From Mucilaginibacter jinjuensis (lineage in GTDB: Bacteria > Bacteroidota > Bacteroidia > Sphingobacteriales > Sphingobacteriaceae), in assembly GCF_028596025.1 (NCBI RefSeq), contig NZ_CP117167.1, forward strand, positions 620,001 to 684,000: a stretch of 64,000 bases of DNA, in the 5' to 3' direction. The notes beneath the pieces were generated by a model. It saw only the letters and a program-made list of their open reading frames with translations, made no database searches and had not been told where the DNA came from. Positions 24,279-34,249 of the stretch are shown here, piece by piece; the stretch's first letter is position 1; the number at the start of each line of letters is the position of its first letter. The translations under genes were made by a program, and so were the position numbers.

Positions 24279-26246
24279 ATGATCACCAAACTCACCGTTG
24301 ATAAAATTATGGAGGCTACCGACATTGTCGAAGTAGTTGGTGAGTTTGTAAATTTGAAAAAACGTGGTGCCAACTACGTTGGTCTGTCGCCTTTTGTGAA
24401 CGAGAAGACACCTTCGTTTACCGTATCACCTGCCAAAGGAATCTTTAAAGACTTCTCATCAGGCAAAGGTGGCTCGGCCGTTACCTTCATTATGGAGCTG
24501 GAGAAGTTTACTTATCCGGAAGCACTGAAATGGCTGGCTAAAAAGTACGGCATCGATGTTGAAGAAACGGTAGAAAGCAGCGAGAACAAGGAAGCCGACA
24601 GCCGCCGCGAGAGTTTAATGATCGTGTCGGGCTTTGCGGCCAAGTTTTTCCAGGAGAGCATGTGGGATACCGACGAGGGGAAAAGCATTGGCCTTAGCTA
24701 TTTTAAAGAGCGTGGTTTTACGCCCGAGATTATGCGCAAGTTCGAGCTCGGTTACTCGCCCGATCAATGGGAGGCCTTTACCGGAGCAGCACTTACAGCA
24801 GGTTATCAGGAAGAATTTCTGGTAGAAAGCGGTTTATCCGTAAAACGCGATAACGGAAACTTATACGACCGTTACCGTGGCCGGGTAATGTTCCCGATCC
24901 ATAATTATACGGGCCGGGTAATTGCCTTTGGCGGACGTACATTAAAGAGTGATAAAAATGTACCCAAGTATGTAAACTCGCCCGAGTCGGAGATTTACCA
25001 TAAATCGAACGTGCTTTATGGTTTGTTCTTCGCCAAAAAGGCTATCCGCGACCTGGATAACTGTTTCCTGGTAGAAGGTTATGCCGATGTACTCTCGGTT
25101 CACCAGGCAGGGATTGAAAACGTGGTGGCCTCATCAGGTACTTCGTTAACGGTAGAACAGATCAGGTTGATCGGTCGCCTTACCCAAAACATTACCATTT
25201 TGTACGATGGTGATGCTGCAGGTATCAAAGCTTCATTGCGTGGATTGGATTTGATCCTCGAAGAAGGCCTTAACGTAAAGGTGGTATCTTTTCCTAACGG
25301 AGACGATCCCGATTCGTATGTGCGCAAGGTGGGCAGTACTGCCTTTAAGCAGCACATCGAGCAAAATAAAAAAGACTTTATTCTCTATAAAACCAGCATC
25401 CTGTTACAAGATGCCGGTAACGATCCGCTGCGCCGTGCAGAGGTGATCCGCGAGGTGGTAGAAAGTATCGCCAAAATTCCCGATCACATTAAAGCTTCCG
25501 TCTTTATTAAAGAGTGTAGCTACCAGATGCAGATCGAGGAGCGGGTACTGCTTTCTGAGCTGAATAAAATGCGCCTTACTAAGGCCAAAAAGAATAATCA
25601 GCAATCGGACCGAAATCATCAGCAGCAGCAACAATACAGCGAAGGGCCGCCGCCCGATTTTGATTATTATTCGATAGAAGCGGCGGAGGCGGCAGTTGAA
25701 ACTGCAAAAGAATCAGAATCTGGCCTTAACCAGGAGCGCGAAATTATACGTTTGCTGTTATTGTATGGCAACCGGATGATCGACTGGGATGGCATCACCA
25801 ACACTTATATCGGTCCGTTTATGATTGCCGAGCTGAGTGACGTTACCTTCGATAACCCGGTGTGCAAACGCTTTACTGATATTTACCGTACCCAGGTAGA
25901 GAACGGCGACCTGCCGGATGATAAATTCTTTATCCATTATGACGATAAAGAAATAGTAAATCTTGCGGTTGACATGCTGGCTACCAAATACACGCTGAGC
26001 GAGAACTGGTACGAGATGCATAAAATTTTGATCACCGACGAGCTGGATCATTTACGTGCAGCTATACTCGGTGCCATCTTCCACCTTAAAAAACAAAAAG
26101 TGGGTAAGATATTGGAAGGTTTACGTAAGGAACTCCAAACCACCGAAAGCCCGGTTGACCAGGACATCCTGATGACCCGCTACCTGCAACTGAAAAAGGT
26201 AGAAAAACACATCTCCGATTATTTAGGCTCTGTTATCATCAAATAA
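24279..26246 (+). CDS. dnaG: DNA primase with zinc ligands missing
   Basis: Replicative primase, 655 residues, cytoplasmic. The N-terminal domain keeps the fold signature EKTPSF, but the zinc-binding CPFH/CFGC cysteines and histidine are replaced: SPFV at 37-40 and DFSS at 58-61. The RNA-polymerase core follows, with TOPRIM motifs FLVEGYADVLSVHQAG and ILYDGDAAGIKAS, and NGDDPDSYVRK. A Gln-rich linker near residues 445-460 leads to the helicase-interaction C-terminal domain. I believe loss of the zinc site is common in this phylum, so this is likely an active primase, not a relic. A TATTTTTG sequence at 24238-24245 may be its promoter. Confidence 0.95.
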   Translation: MITKLTVDKIMEATDIVEVVGEFVNLKKRGANYVGLSPFVNEKTPSFTVSPAKGIFKDFSSGKGGSAVTFIMELEKFTYPEALKWLAKKYGIDVEETVESSENKEADSRRESLMIVSGFAAKFFQESMWDTDEGKSIGLSYFKERGFTPEIMRKFELGYSPDQWEAFTGAALTAGYQEEFLVESGLSVKRDNGNLYDRYRGRVMFPIHNYTGRVIAFGGRTLKSDKNVPKYVNSPESEIYHKSNVLYGLFFAKKAIRDLDNCFLVEGYADVLSVHQAGIENVVASSGTSLTVEQIRLIGRLTQNITILYDGDAAGIKASLRGLDLILEEGLNVKVVSFPNGDDPDSYVRKVGSTAFKQHIEQNKKDFILYKTSILLQDAGNDPLRRAEVIREVVESIAKIPDHIKASVFIKECSYQMQIEERVLLSELNKMRLTKAKKNNQQSDRNHQQQQQYSEGPPPDFDYYSIEAAEAAVETAKESESGLNQEREIIRLLLLYGNRMIDWDGITNTYIGPFMIAELSDVTFDNPVCKRFTDIYRTQVENGDLPDDKFFIHYDDKEIVNLAVDMLATKYTLSENWYEMHKILITDELDHLRAAILGAIFHLKKQKVGKILEGLRKELQTTESPVDQDILMTRYLQLKKVEKHISDYLGSVIIK

Positions 26247-26248
26247 GC

Positions 26249-26611
26249 ATGGCCAAACACCTCGATTTAGGCCGAAAAGGTGAGCTCATCGCCAAAACAC
26301 ATTTGCTTAATTTGGGTTATGAAATTCTGGACGAGAACTGGACCTACGGAAAAGCCGAGGTAGATATCATCGCATACAAAAACAGCGTTATTGTATTTAC
26401 CGAAGTGAAGGCCCGTAGCGGCACCGGTTTTGGCCAGCCCGAAGATTTTGTTGATAATCGTAAACAAAAATTACTGGCTGATGCCGCAGATGAATATATT
26501 TACCTGATGAATCACCAGGGCGAAGTGAGGTTCGATATCATATCGGTACTTTTCCGTGGTGAGCAATATACTTTAAAACATATAGAAGATGCATTCTGGC
26601 CCACGGCCTGA
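26249..26611 (+). CDS. yraN: YraN/UPF0102 nuclease-fold protein
   Basis: A 120-residue protein with the restriction-endonuclease-like fold of UPF0102. GRKGELIAKTHLLNLGY (E12), then YGKAEVDIIAY (E37, D39) and VFTEVKAR (E52-x-K54) match the nuclease-type acidic and lysine positions. Cytoplasmic; precise role in the family is unknown, with suggested links to DNA processing. It begins 2 bp after the dnaG stop, so it is cotranscribed with primase. Confidence 0.9.
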   Translation: MAKHLDLGRKGELIAKTHLLNLGYEILDENWTYGKAEVDIIAYKNSVIVFTEVKARSGTGFGQPEDFVDNRKQKLLADAADEYIYLMNHQGEVRFDIISVLFRGEQYTLKHIEDAFWPTA

Positions 26612-26624
26612 ACAATTACACCTT

Positions 26625-27695
26625 ATGAAATTCCACAAAACTTTAATACTTGCTGCAGCGGTATCTGTAATAGTAAGCTGTAAAAATAAGACTGCCGAAA
26701 GCGGCTTTAATGTACATGTTAGTCCCGAAGCTGGAGCAAGCTACAAAGCCGGTACCGATGTGCCCATTAAAGTAAGCTATAGTGCTGATGTAAAACCCGA
26801 TTCAGTGGTTTATATGTTGGATGATAAACACCTGGCAGTAAAGAAAGATTCGTCGGTAGTAACCCTTAAAACTGATACGTTGAAAATGGGTATTAAAGCC
26901 ATTACGGTAAAGGTTTATCAGGGTGGTAAGGATGAGGATGCAGCAACTAATATAGTTGTGCTGGCGCCTAAAGAACCAGAAGCTTTAACTTTTAAGGTTG
27001 AAAAATCGTTTCCTCATGATACGAGTAGTTATACTGAGGGGTTAATTTACCACAACGGATATTTCTATGAAAGTGATGGTGGCAGGGTTGCTGATGAGGA
27101 AGGGCAATCGAGCTTGCGTAAAACCGATATTAACGGTAAAGTATTGCAAAAAGTAGATGTTGACCCTAAGATATTTGCAGAAGGTATAGCCATTGTAGAT
27201 GATAAAATTATGCAACTAACCTGGACCGAGAAAATAGGTTATGTATATGATCTGAACTCGTTCAAATTATTAAAAACCTTCCAAAACAATGTAGGTGTTG
27301 AAGGTTGGGGTGTAACTTATGATGGTAAAAAGATTTACATGGATGATAGTACCAATCGCCTATGGTTTTTAGACCCTCACACCTACCAGCAAATTGGTTA
27401 TGTTGATGTATATGATGATAAAGGCCCGGTTAACCAGATCAATGAGCTGGAATACATCGACGGCAAAATATATGCTAACGTTTATACAACGGATACCATT
27501 GTAGTAATTGACCCTAAAACCGGCGCAGTTACACAACGTATTGATTTAAAAAATCTTTATCCTGACAGAAAAGATCATAACCAAAGCGCCGAAGTATTAA
27601 ACGGTATTGCCTGGGATGCAGAAGGTAAGCGCCTGTTTGTTACCGGTAAGAAATGGGATAAATTATTCCAGGTGAAGTTTGTTCCGATTAAGTAA
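26625..27695 (+). CDS. Glutaminyl-peptide cyclotransferase, lipoprotein
   Basis: A 356-residue lipoprotein. The start is the ATG at 26625, giving signal MKFHKTLILAAAVSV and lipobox VSCKNK; an upstream ATG would overlap yraN and hide the signal. An immunoglobulin-like segment (about 25-115) precedes the beta-propeller domain of the plant-type glutamine cyclotransferase family: FPHDTSSYTEGLIYHNGYFYESDG, MQLTWTEKIGYVYD, VEGWGVTYDGKKIYMDDSTN and NQINELEYIDGKIYANVY. It would convert N-terminal Gln to pyroglutamate in the periplasm. It starts 13 bp after yraN. Confidence 0.9.
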   Translation: MKFHKTLILAAAVSVIVSCKNKTAESGFNVHVSPEAGASYKAGTDVPIKVSYSADVKPDSVVYMLDDKHLAVKKDSSVVTLKTDTLKMGIKAITVKVYQGGKDEDAATNIVVLAPKEPEALTFKVEKSFPHDTSSYTEGLIYHNGYFYESDGGRVADEEGQSSLRKTDINGKVLQKVDVDPKIFAEGIAIVDDKIMQLTWTEKIGYVYDLNSFKLLKTFQNNVGVEGWGVTYDGKKIYMDDSTNRLWFLDPHTYQQIGYVDVYDDKGPVNQINELEYIDGKIYANVYTTDTIVVIDPKTGAVTQRIDLKNLYPDRKDHNQSAEVLNGIAWDAEGKRLFVTGKKWDKLFQVKFVPIK

Positions 27696-27712
27696 GAATA
27701 GATATAAAGCCC

Positions 27713-27792
27713 GTCATTGCGAGGAACGAAGCAATCCCCGACTTACAGAGCGGCTCTGTATAGTGCGCGATTGCTTCGTTCCTCGCAATGAC
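27713..27792. repeat. GTCAT-family repeat (type A), complete copy
   Basis: An 80-bp inverted repeat GTCATTGCGAGGAACGAAGC ... GCTTCGTTCCTCGCAATGAC with inner AGAGC/GCTCT, immediately after the cyclotransferase gene. Confidence 0.8.
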
Positions 27793-27802
27793 GGTAAGAT
27801 CG

Positions 27803-27834
27803 AAAAGCGGCTGCATGAAAATGCAGCCGCTTTT
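27803..27834. terminator. Hairpin terminator
   Basis: Perfect 14-bp stem AAAAGCGGCTGCAT / ATGCAGCCGCTTTT with a GAAA loop, flanked by A and T runs. Confidence 0.85.
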
Positions 27835-27934
27835 GTTTGGGAGCTCAACTAATAATCCTAGCAATATTTTCCTAACTTCCCTTGTAACAAATCTCCATTA
27901 CCGATACTAACTGTGTGTAATAACCATTAAGCGA

Positions 27935-28444
27935 TTGGAAAATAAAGAAACCCGGTTTATGCAATTGATTGAAGAGCACAAAGGCATGCTCTTTAAGATC
28001 TGCCGTATTTACCAGGATGATAATGCCGACCGCGACGACCTGATGCAGGAAATGATTTTACAACTATGGCTGGCTTTCGATTCATTTCAGGGGAAAAGCA
28101 AATTCAGTTCATGGATGTACAGAGTGGCTTTAAACACGGCGATCCTGTTCTTCAAAAAACAGAAACGCAGGCCCGATAGTGAGCAATTGCCAGATCAGCT
28201 TGAATATTTAGAAGCACAGGAACTCGACACTGAAAAGGACGAACAACTGGCGCTGTTTTATAAAGCCCTTAAGCAATTAAATAAAGTAGAGAAGGCTTTG
28301 ATATTTCTATACATGGAAGACCAGCCTTACGAGGATATAGCGCTTAACCTGGGCATTAGCGAGGTGAATGTGCGGGTACGCCTCAACCGCACAAAAAACA
28401 AATTAAAGGACATTATTAAAAGCATTAATTATGAATATAGATGA
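27935..28444 (+). CDS. ECF-type RNA polymerase sigma factor
   Basis: A sigma-70 family member of 169 residues with region 2 (about 12-85; DADRDDLMQEMILQLWLAFDSF resembles the DLxQExFL core) and region 4 (about 110-165; KALIFLYMEDQPYEDIALNLG then VNVRVRLNRTKNKLK). The first codon is TTG at 27935 if the full frame is used; ATG at 27959 (MQLIEEHKGML) is a reasonable alternative. Its 3' end overlaps the next gene by 14 bp, the usual coupling of a sigma factor with its regulator. Target promoters are not evident in the window. Confidence 0.9.
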   Translation: MENKETRFMQLIEEHKGMLFKICRIYQDDNADRDDLMQEMILQLWLAFDSFQGKSKFSSWMYRVALNTAILFFKKQKRRPDSEQLPDQLEYLEAQELDTEKDEQLALFYKALKQLNKVEKALIFLYMEDQPYEDIALNLGISEVNVRVRLNRTKNKLKDIIKSINYEYR

Positions 28445-29054
28445 TTTAAAAGATGCCTGGAAAAATGATGATCGGGCGTTTACCCATTCACCAATAAGTG
28501 TTGCTATGCAGGGTAAAACCACATCGGCTGTTACCCGTATTCGTAAAAACATGAAATCTGAGTTTATTGGTACATTATGCTCTTACCCTATTTTTATCTG
28601 GTTCTTATTTTTTAGACAAACAGATCCATTTTTATTTAATATCACCAGTTTACTGTTTTTTAGCATGGCAATTTTAAATGCTTATTACTTTTTTAAATTC
28701 TATGTATTCTACCGTTCTATAAGCAATTATGATGTGAGTATGAAAAGTAGCATTACCAAGGTTGCTTATGAGTTAGAACTTAATACCGAGATATATAAAG
28801 CACATAGTTTTTGCATTACACCCATTGCAATTATGATAGCCATTGGCTTGCTCTGTGGTAAACAAACATCAGCTTATATATTACAAGGTTTAACCGATTC
28901 ATCACACAGCGCTACTTCTCATCTATTAATTATGTTCGGTATTTTATTGATCAGTTTTATAGGGGCTTTTATTTTTATCAACCTGCATATCAGGCTTAAA
29001 TATGGGAAATACCTCAAAGAGCTGAAAGCTATTATTTGTGATTTAGAAGCATAA
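28431..29054 (+). CDS. Membrane protein coupled to the sigma factor, possible anti-sigma
   Basis: A 207-residue membrane protein. The cytoplasmic N-terminus MNIDDLKDAWKNDD is followed by about four membrane segments (near 50-65, 72-90, 128-148, 163-190). It lacks a recognisable zinc anti-sigma motif. The short DLKDAWK start and the overlap with the sigma gene are typical of Bacteroidota anti-sigma partners, so a regulatory role is inferred from context only. Confidence 0.75.
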   Translation: MNIDDLKDAWKNDDRAFTHSPISVAMQGKTTSAVTRIRKNMKSEFIGTLCSYPIFIWFLFFRQTDPFLFNITSLLFFSMAILNAYYFFKFYVFYRSISNYDVSMKSSITKVAYELELNTEIYKAHSFCITPIAIMIAIGLLCGKQTSAYILQGLTDSSHSATSHLLIMFGILLISFIGAFIFINLHIRLKYGKYLKELKAIICDLEA

Positions 29055-29084
29055 AAGGAAACAGGAATCGAGACAATAAACACC

Positions 29085-29214
29085 GTCATTGCGAGGAACG
29101 AAGCAATCCCCGACTTACAGAGCCGCTCTGCATAGTTCGCGATTATTAATTTGAGTTTTGTTTATAAAGGTATTAATGAGCTCCCGGTCGGTTGTCTTCG
29201 TACCTCGCAATGAC
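29085..29214. repeat. GTCAT-family repeat (type A) with an internal insertion
   Basis: Outer ends are GTCATTGCGAGGAACGAAGC and CTTCGTACCTCGCAATGAC. The centre is enlarged to 130 bp by about 50 bp of AT-rich sequence (29144-29195) where the right inner arm should be. Confidence 0.7.
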
Positions 29215-29224
29215 GGTTATGTTT

Positions 29225-29263
29225 AATAAGAAAGGCGATTGCACAGCAATCGCCTTTCTTATT
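29225..29263. terminator. Bidirectional hairpin terminator
   Basis: Perfect 18-bp stem AATAAGAAAGGCGATTGC and its complement around ACA, with T-runs at the edges; it lies between the convergent membrane-protein and pgi genes. Confidence 0.85.
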
Positions 29264-29306
29264 TTCTGTCTTGATTCTTGTTTCTCGATTCTTGACTCTC
29301 TTAAGA

Positions 29307-30998
<1,692 letters not shown>

Positions 30999-31178
30999 CG
31001 TTTAAATAACGTTACTGTTTTGCACAAAGAACACGCAATTACGCAACTTGTGCGGCCTAAAAATTCATTTCAATGCAATTATTTATAACAGGCTGTTTTT
31101 AGCCCTGTTATCGCCGCTAAAAAGTGCCGACATTTACTTTACCGATTACGCTTTTGTAACCAGTTAACACTTAATATT

Positions 31179-31613
31179 ATGTTCGAAAAATTATTCTTAC
31201 TTGTAAAAAGTAACGCCGGCACAGCCGTTATCAACAACCCGGTTATACCAGCCGGTAAAAGCGAAGCCGTTATTAACGAAGCTTCAAGTTCAATCATCGA
31301 GGTACTTAAAGGCCAGCTGGAAAACGGCAAGCTTAAAGACCTTGTAAAAATGTTCCAGTTTCCGGATATTAAAAACAGCGCATTGGTGACCAGCATTATC
31401 AACAGGTTTGCCAATAAGCTCAATAAGTTTTACAGCATAGATCCTAAAGCTGCGTTCACTACCGCCACTAATTTAATTATGCCGGTAATGCAGCAAATGG
31501 TACAACAATCAAACGCCGATAAAAATGGTGAGTTTGGTGTGCAAAACTTTGTATCCAAATTAAGCGGTGGCGCCGATTTAAGCCTGTTAGTAAACAACTA
31601 CCTGGCCGCATAA
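31179..31613 (+). CDS. Conserved small helical protein, function unknown
   Basis: A 144-residue soluble protein without signal peptide or membrane segments. The sequence is largely helical (EASSSIIEVLKGQLENGKLKDLVKMF; VTSIINRFANKLNKFYSIDPKAA; NLIMPVMQQMVQQS) and ends in NFVSKLSGGADLSLLVNNYLAA. The pattern of short helices with GADLS near the end recalls DUF937-like proteins, but I cannot assign it. Monocistronic, followed by a hairpin (about 31633-31666). Confidence 0.75.
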   Translation: MFEKLFLLVKSNAGTAVINNPVIPAGKSEAVINEASSSIIEVLKGQLENGKLKDLVKMFQFPDIKNSALVTSIINRFANKLNKFYSIDPKAAFTTATNLIMPVMQQMVQQSNADKNGEFGVQNFVSKLSGGADLSLLVNNYLAA

Positions 31614-31633
31614 GCCAACCGCAACATAATATT

Positions 31634-31665
31634 GAAAAGGGCTTGCCATTAGGCGGGCCTTTTTT
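31634..31665 (+). terminator. Imperfect terminator hairpin
   Basis: AAAAGGGCTTGCC and GGCGGGCCTTTTTT pair imperfectly around ATTA and are followed by T residues, 20 bp after the stop. Confidence 0.6.
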
Positions 31666-31696
31666 GTTATTGCTGCGTTTACATTTTATATCTTTG
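31664..31696 (+). promoter_or_regulatory. prfB promoter abutting the start codon
   Basis: TATCTTTG (31689-31696) is a full TAnnTTTG element, with TTG at 31664-31666 22 bp upstream (or at 31670-31672, 16 bp). It ends only 5 bp before the prfB ATG, so a start site about 6 nt downstream would give a leaderless or nearly leaderless transcript. Confidence 0.5.
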
Positions 31697-31701
31697 CTAT
31701 T

Positions 31702-32797
31702 ATGACTAAAGAACAGATTCAGGATTTAAGGGATAGAACAGCTTCCCTGAGGAGGCATCTTTGACATCGACAAGAAATTAGCCGAGCTCGACGCAGAGCA
31801 GGAAATAACCATCGGCCCGCATTTTTGGGACCATCCTAAAGAAGCTGAGAAGGTACTCGCTTCAATCAAAACCAAGAAAGTATGGACAGACGCTTTTAAG
31901 AAAGTAGAGTCTGTTGTTGAGGATACCGGCGTACTCTTTGAATTTTATCAGAGCGGCGACGCTACCGAGGCTGAACTTGACGAGCAGTTTAACCTGGCCA
32001 CCAAAGCTATGGAAGAGCTGGAGTTTAAGAATATGCTCTCGAGCGAAGAGGATCAGCTGAATGCCGTACTACAAATTACAGCAGGTGCCGGTGGTACCGA
32101 AAGCTGCGACTGGGCCAGCATGCTGATGCGTATGTACATTATGTGGGGCGAAAAGAATGGCTATAAGGTTACCGAACAGGATTCGCAGGAGGGCGACGTG
32201 GCGGGTATAAAAACCGTAACGCTGCAGTTTGAAGGCGATTTTGCTTACGGATACCTGAAAGGCGAGAATGGCGTACACCGTTTGGTGCGTGTATCTCCGT
32301 TTGATGCCAATGCCAAGCGCCATACCTCGTTTGCATCGGTATATGTGTACCCATTGGTTGATGATACCATCGAGATTGATGTTAACCCGTCTGAGATCGA
32401 GTTCGAAACCTTCCGTTCGGGCGGTGCAGGTGGGCAGAACGTGAACAAGGTAGAAACCGCGGTACGTTTATATCACAAACCTTCTGGTATTATTATCAAA
32501 AACCAGGAGTCGCGCTCGCAATTGCAGAATAAGGAAAACGCTATCCGTTTATTGAAATCACAGTTGTACGAGATCGAGATGCGCAAACGCCAGGAAACCA
32601 GCAACGCCATTGAAGGCAACAAGAAAAAGATTGAGTGGGGCTCGCAGATCCGCAACTACGTTTTACATCCATATAAACTGGTAAAAGATTTACGTACCGA
32701 CTACGAAACATCAAATGCAGCAGCAGTGCTCGATGGTGATCTGGATGAATTCCTGAAAGCTTACCTGATGGAGTTTGGCGGAGGCCGGGGCAAGTAA
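31702..32797 (+). CDS. prfB: Peptide chain release factor 2, with programmed +1 frameshift
   Basis: RF2 releases finished proteins at UGA and UAA stops. Translation starts at ATG 31702 ([20 protein letters not shown]), meets an in-frame TGA at 31762-31764, and continues after a +1 shift (CTT-TGA-C becomes CTT-GAC) in the frame that runs to 32797. The product is about 364 residues, the expected RF2 length. The peptide anticodon region [15 protein letters not shown] holds SPF, which marks RF2 and not RF1; [16 protein letters not shown] holds the catalytic GGQ. A reading that ignores the shift would wrongly start at an internal ATG near 32009. A small membrane-protein gene starts 2 bp after the stop. 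Confidence 0.97.
31750..31765 (+). other. Programmed frameshift site of prfB
   Basis: AGGAGG (31750-31755), a 3-nt spacer, then CTTTGAC (31759-31765). This is the classic autoregulatory site: the internal Shine-Dalgarno and slow reading of UGA by RF2 push the ribosome +1, so low RF2 raises RF2 synthesis. A strong Shine-Dalgarno stands out in this genome, where genes mostly lack them. Confidence 0.95.
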
Positions 32798-32799
32798 AA

Positions 32800-33084
32800 A
32801 TGGATAAGAAAGCATCTTACCTGTCTGGGTTTTATTTGCTATCACTGGGAATGATTGTTTATTTCAATCATTCCCCAAGTTTTAAAAGTGGCCCGTGTAC
32901 GCCAAATCTGGATTTTTTTTCCTTCTTTTTATTTGGGGCGGCGGCAACTTTGTTATTCTTAATAAGTTTGATAAAGTTGGTTGCAAAAGAGCCTAATAAA
33001 TCAATGCTTATTATTAATTCTATTGCAGCATTAGGCTGGTGGGGTTATTTGATAATAGGATCCCTGTTATTGAAACATACGTGA
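32800..33084 (+). CDS. Small three-helix membrane protein
   Basis: A 94-residue protein with about three membrane segments (near 7-22, 38-60, 73-90) and no recognised domain. It begins 2 bp after the prfB stop, so it is cotranscribed with and probably coupled to RF2. Its codon use is AT-richer than prfB. Function unknown. Confidence 0.7.
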   Translation: MDKKASYLSGFYLLSLGMIVYFNHSPSFKSGPCTPNLDFFSFFLFGAAATLLFLISLIKLVAKEPNKSMLIINSIAALGWWGYLIIGSLLLKHT

Positions 33085-33116
33085 TGAGATAACGTAAAGA
33101 CTGTAGAAGTAGATAA

Positions 33117-33177
33117 AATGTCTGTTGTCAGGACGAATCTAAATTCGTTATCTTGGCAACAGACATTTTTTATTATA
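33117..33177. terminator. Inverted repeat and terminator
   Basis: AAAATGTCTGTTGTCA and TTGGCAACAGACATTTTTT pair across an inner hairpin (ACGAATCTAAATTCGT), ending in a T-run, 30 bp after the small membrane-protein gene. Confidence 0.75.
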
Positions 33178-33187
33178 AGGCCTTGTT

Positions 33188-34102
33188 ATGAGAAAACTAT
33201 TAGCCGCCCTGATGTTATTAACCACCGCAACATTTACATACGCACAGCAAAGCACCCCAATTGCACTATATCCTAACGGTGTGCCTAACAGCAAACCGGC
33301 ACCGGGTGTATATCGGGAAAGATCGACAGACAGTAACGGTGGTATTGGTTATGTAACAGATCCGCAGTTGATACCGTTTTTTCCGGCTAAAGATAAAGCT
33401 AATGGTACGGCAGTTGTAATTTGTCCGGGTGGTGGGTATCAACACTTGTCAATGGATAAAGAAGGATACAAAATTGCCGAAAAGCTGAACGAGTTGGGCA
33501 TAACCGCCTTTGTACTCAAATACCGTTTACCGAGTGATTATATTATGGTTGATAAAACCATCGGCCCGTTGCAGGATGCCCAACGAGCTATACAAATGGT
33601 AAGGCAAAATGCAGCCAAGTGGGGAATAGACCCAACAAAGGTTGGCATTATGGGTTTCTCGGCAGGCGGGCACCTGGCATCAACAGAAGCTACACACTAT
33701 GGCAAAGCAGTGATTGCCAATACTGATAACACTAACCTGCGTCCCGATTTTGCGATATTGATATACCCTGTAATCACCATGACCGAGGTTAGCCACAAGG
33801 GCTCTAAAGAAAATTTGCTTGGCAAAACACCATCACAAGAAATGATCGACCTGTACTCGAATGAAAAACACGTAACCAAAGATATCCCGCCAACCTTTAT
33901 CGTTCATTGCCAGGATGATGATGTGGTGCCTATTCAAAACTCGTTGATGTTTTACCAGGCCTTAACAGATAATCATGTCAATGCCGAAATCCATGTTTAT
34001 CAAAGTGGTGGTCACGGTTTTGGACTGCATAACCCACGCTCGCACGAGGACTGGTTTATTGATTTAACGGGTTGGTTTCAAGCAAAAGGATTGGTGAAGT
34101 AA
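33188..34102 (+). CDS. Exported alpha/beta hydrolase (esterase)
   Basis: A 304-residue exported alpha/beta hydrolase with signal peptide MRKLLAALMLLTTATFTYAQ. Features in order: PGGGYQHLS as the oxyanion region (about 79-87), nucleophile elbow GFSAGGHLAS, an acid in HCQDDDVVPI, and catalytic His in SGGHGFGLH. This is the BD-FAE/acetyl-xylan-esterase-like group often found with polysaccharide use. No polysaccharide-utilisation genes sit beside it, so the substrate is unknown. Confidence 0.92.
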   Translation: MRKLLAALMLLTTATFTYAQQSTPIALYPNGVPNSKPAPGVYRERSTDSNGGIGYVTDPQLIPFFPAKDKANGTAVVICPGGGYQHLSMDKEGYKIAEKLNELGITAFVLKYRLPSDYIMVDKTIGPLQDAQRAIQMVRQNAAKWGIDPTKVGIMGFSAGGHLASTEATHYGKAVIANTDNTNLRPDFAILIYPVITMTEVSHKGSKENLLGKTPSQEMIDLYSNEKHVTKDIPPTFIVHCQDDDVVPIQNSLMFYQALTDNHVNAEIHVYQSGGHGFGLHNPRSHEDWFIDLTGWFQAKGLVK

Positions 34103-34106
34103 TTTA

Positions 34107-34140
34107 AGAGAATCAAGAATCGGGAATCAAGAATCGAGAC
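34107..34140. repeat. Short-period ATCAAGAATCG repeat
   Basis: AGAATCAAGAATCGGGAATC and AAGAATCGAGAC: units of about 8-10 bp. Related runs, partly inverted, occur at 10078-10112, 29267-29300 and 38868-38900. Confidence 0.55.
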
Positions 34141-34165
34141 GGAAACAGCATGGTTTCTCCTTTTT

Positions 34166-34201
34166 GTCATTTCGACGATAGGAGAAATCTTCTGCACTTG
34201 C
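34166..34201. repeat. GTCAT-family repeat (type C), half element
   Basis: GTCATTTCGACGATAGGAGA followed by AATCTTCTGCACTTG is identical to the left half of the full copy at 39561-39638, without a right half. Confidence 0.65.
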
Positions 34202-34249
34202 TCTATGCTTTAATCCAATACAAATCCTTTTCATCGGGAATACCAACCC

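Noticed and set aside
32009..32797. prfB as a short 262-codon gene starting at an internal ATG
   Set aside because: The upstream part continues through the frameshift site and gives the full RF2 length with the conserved N-terminus.
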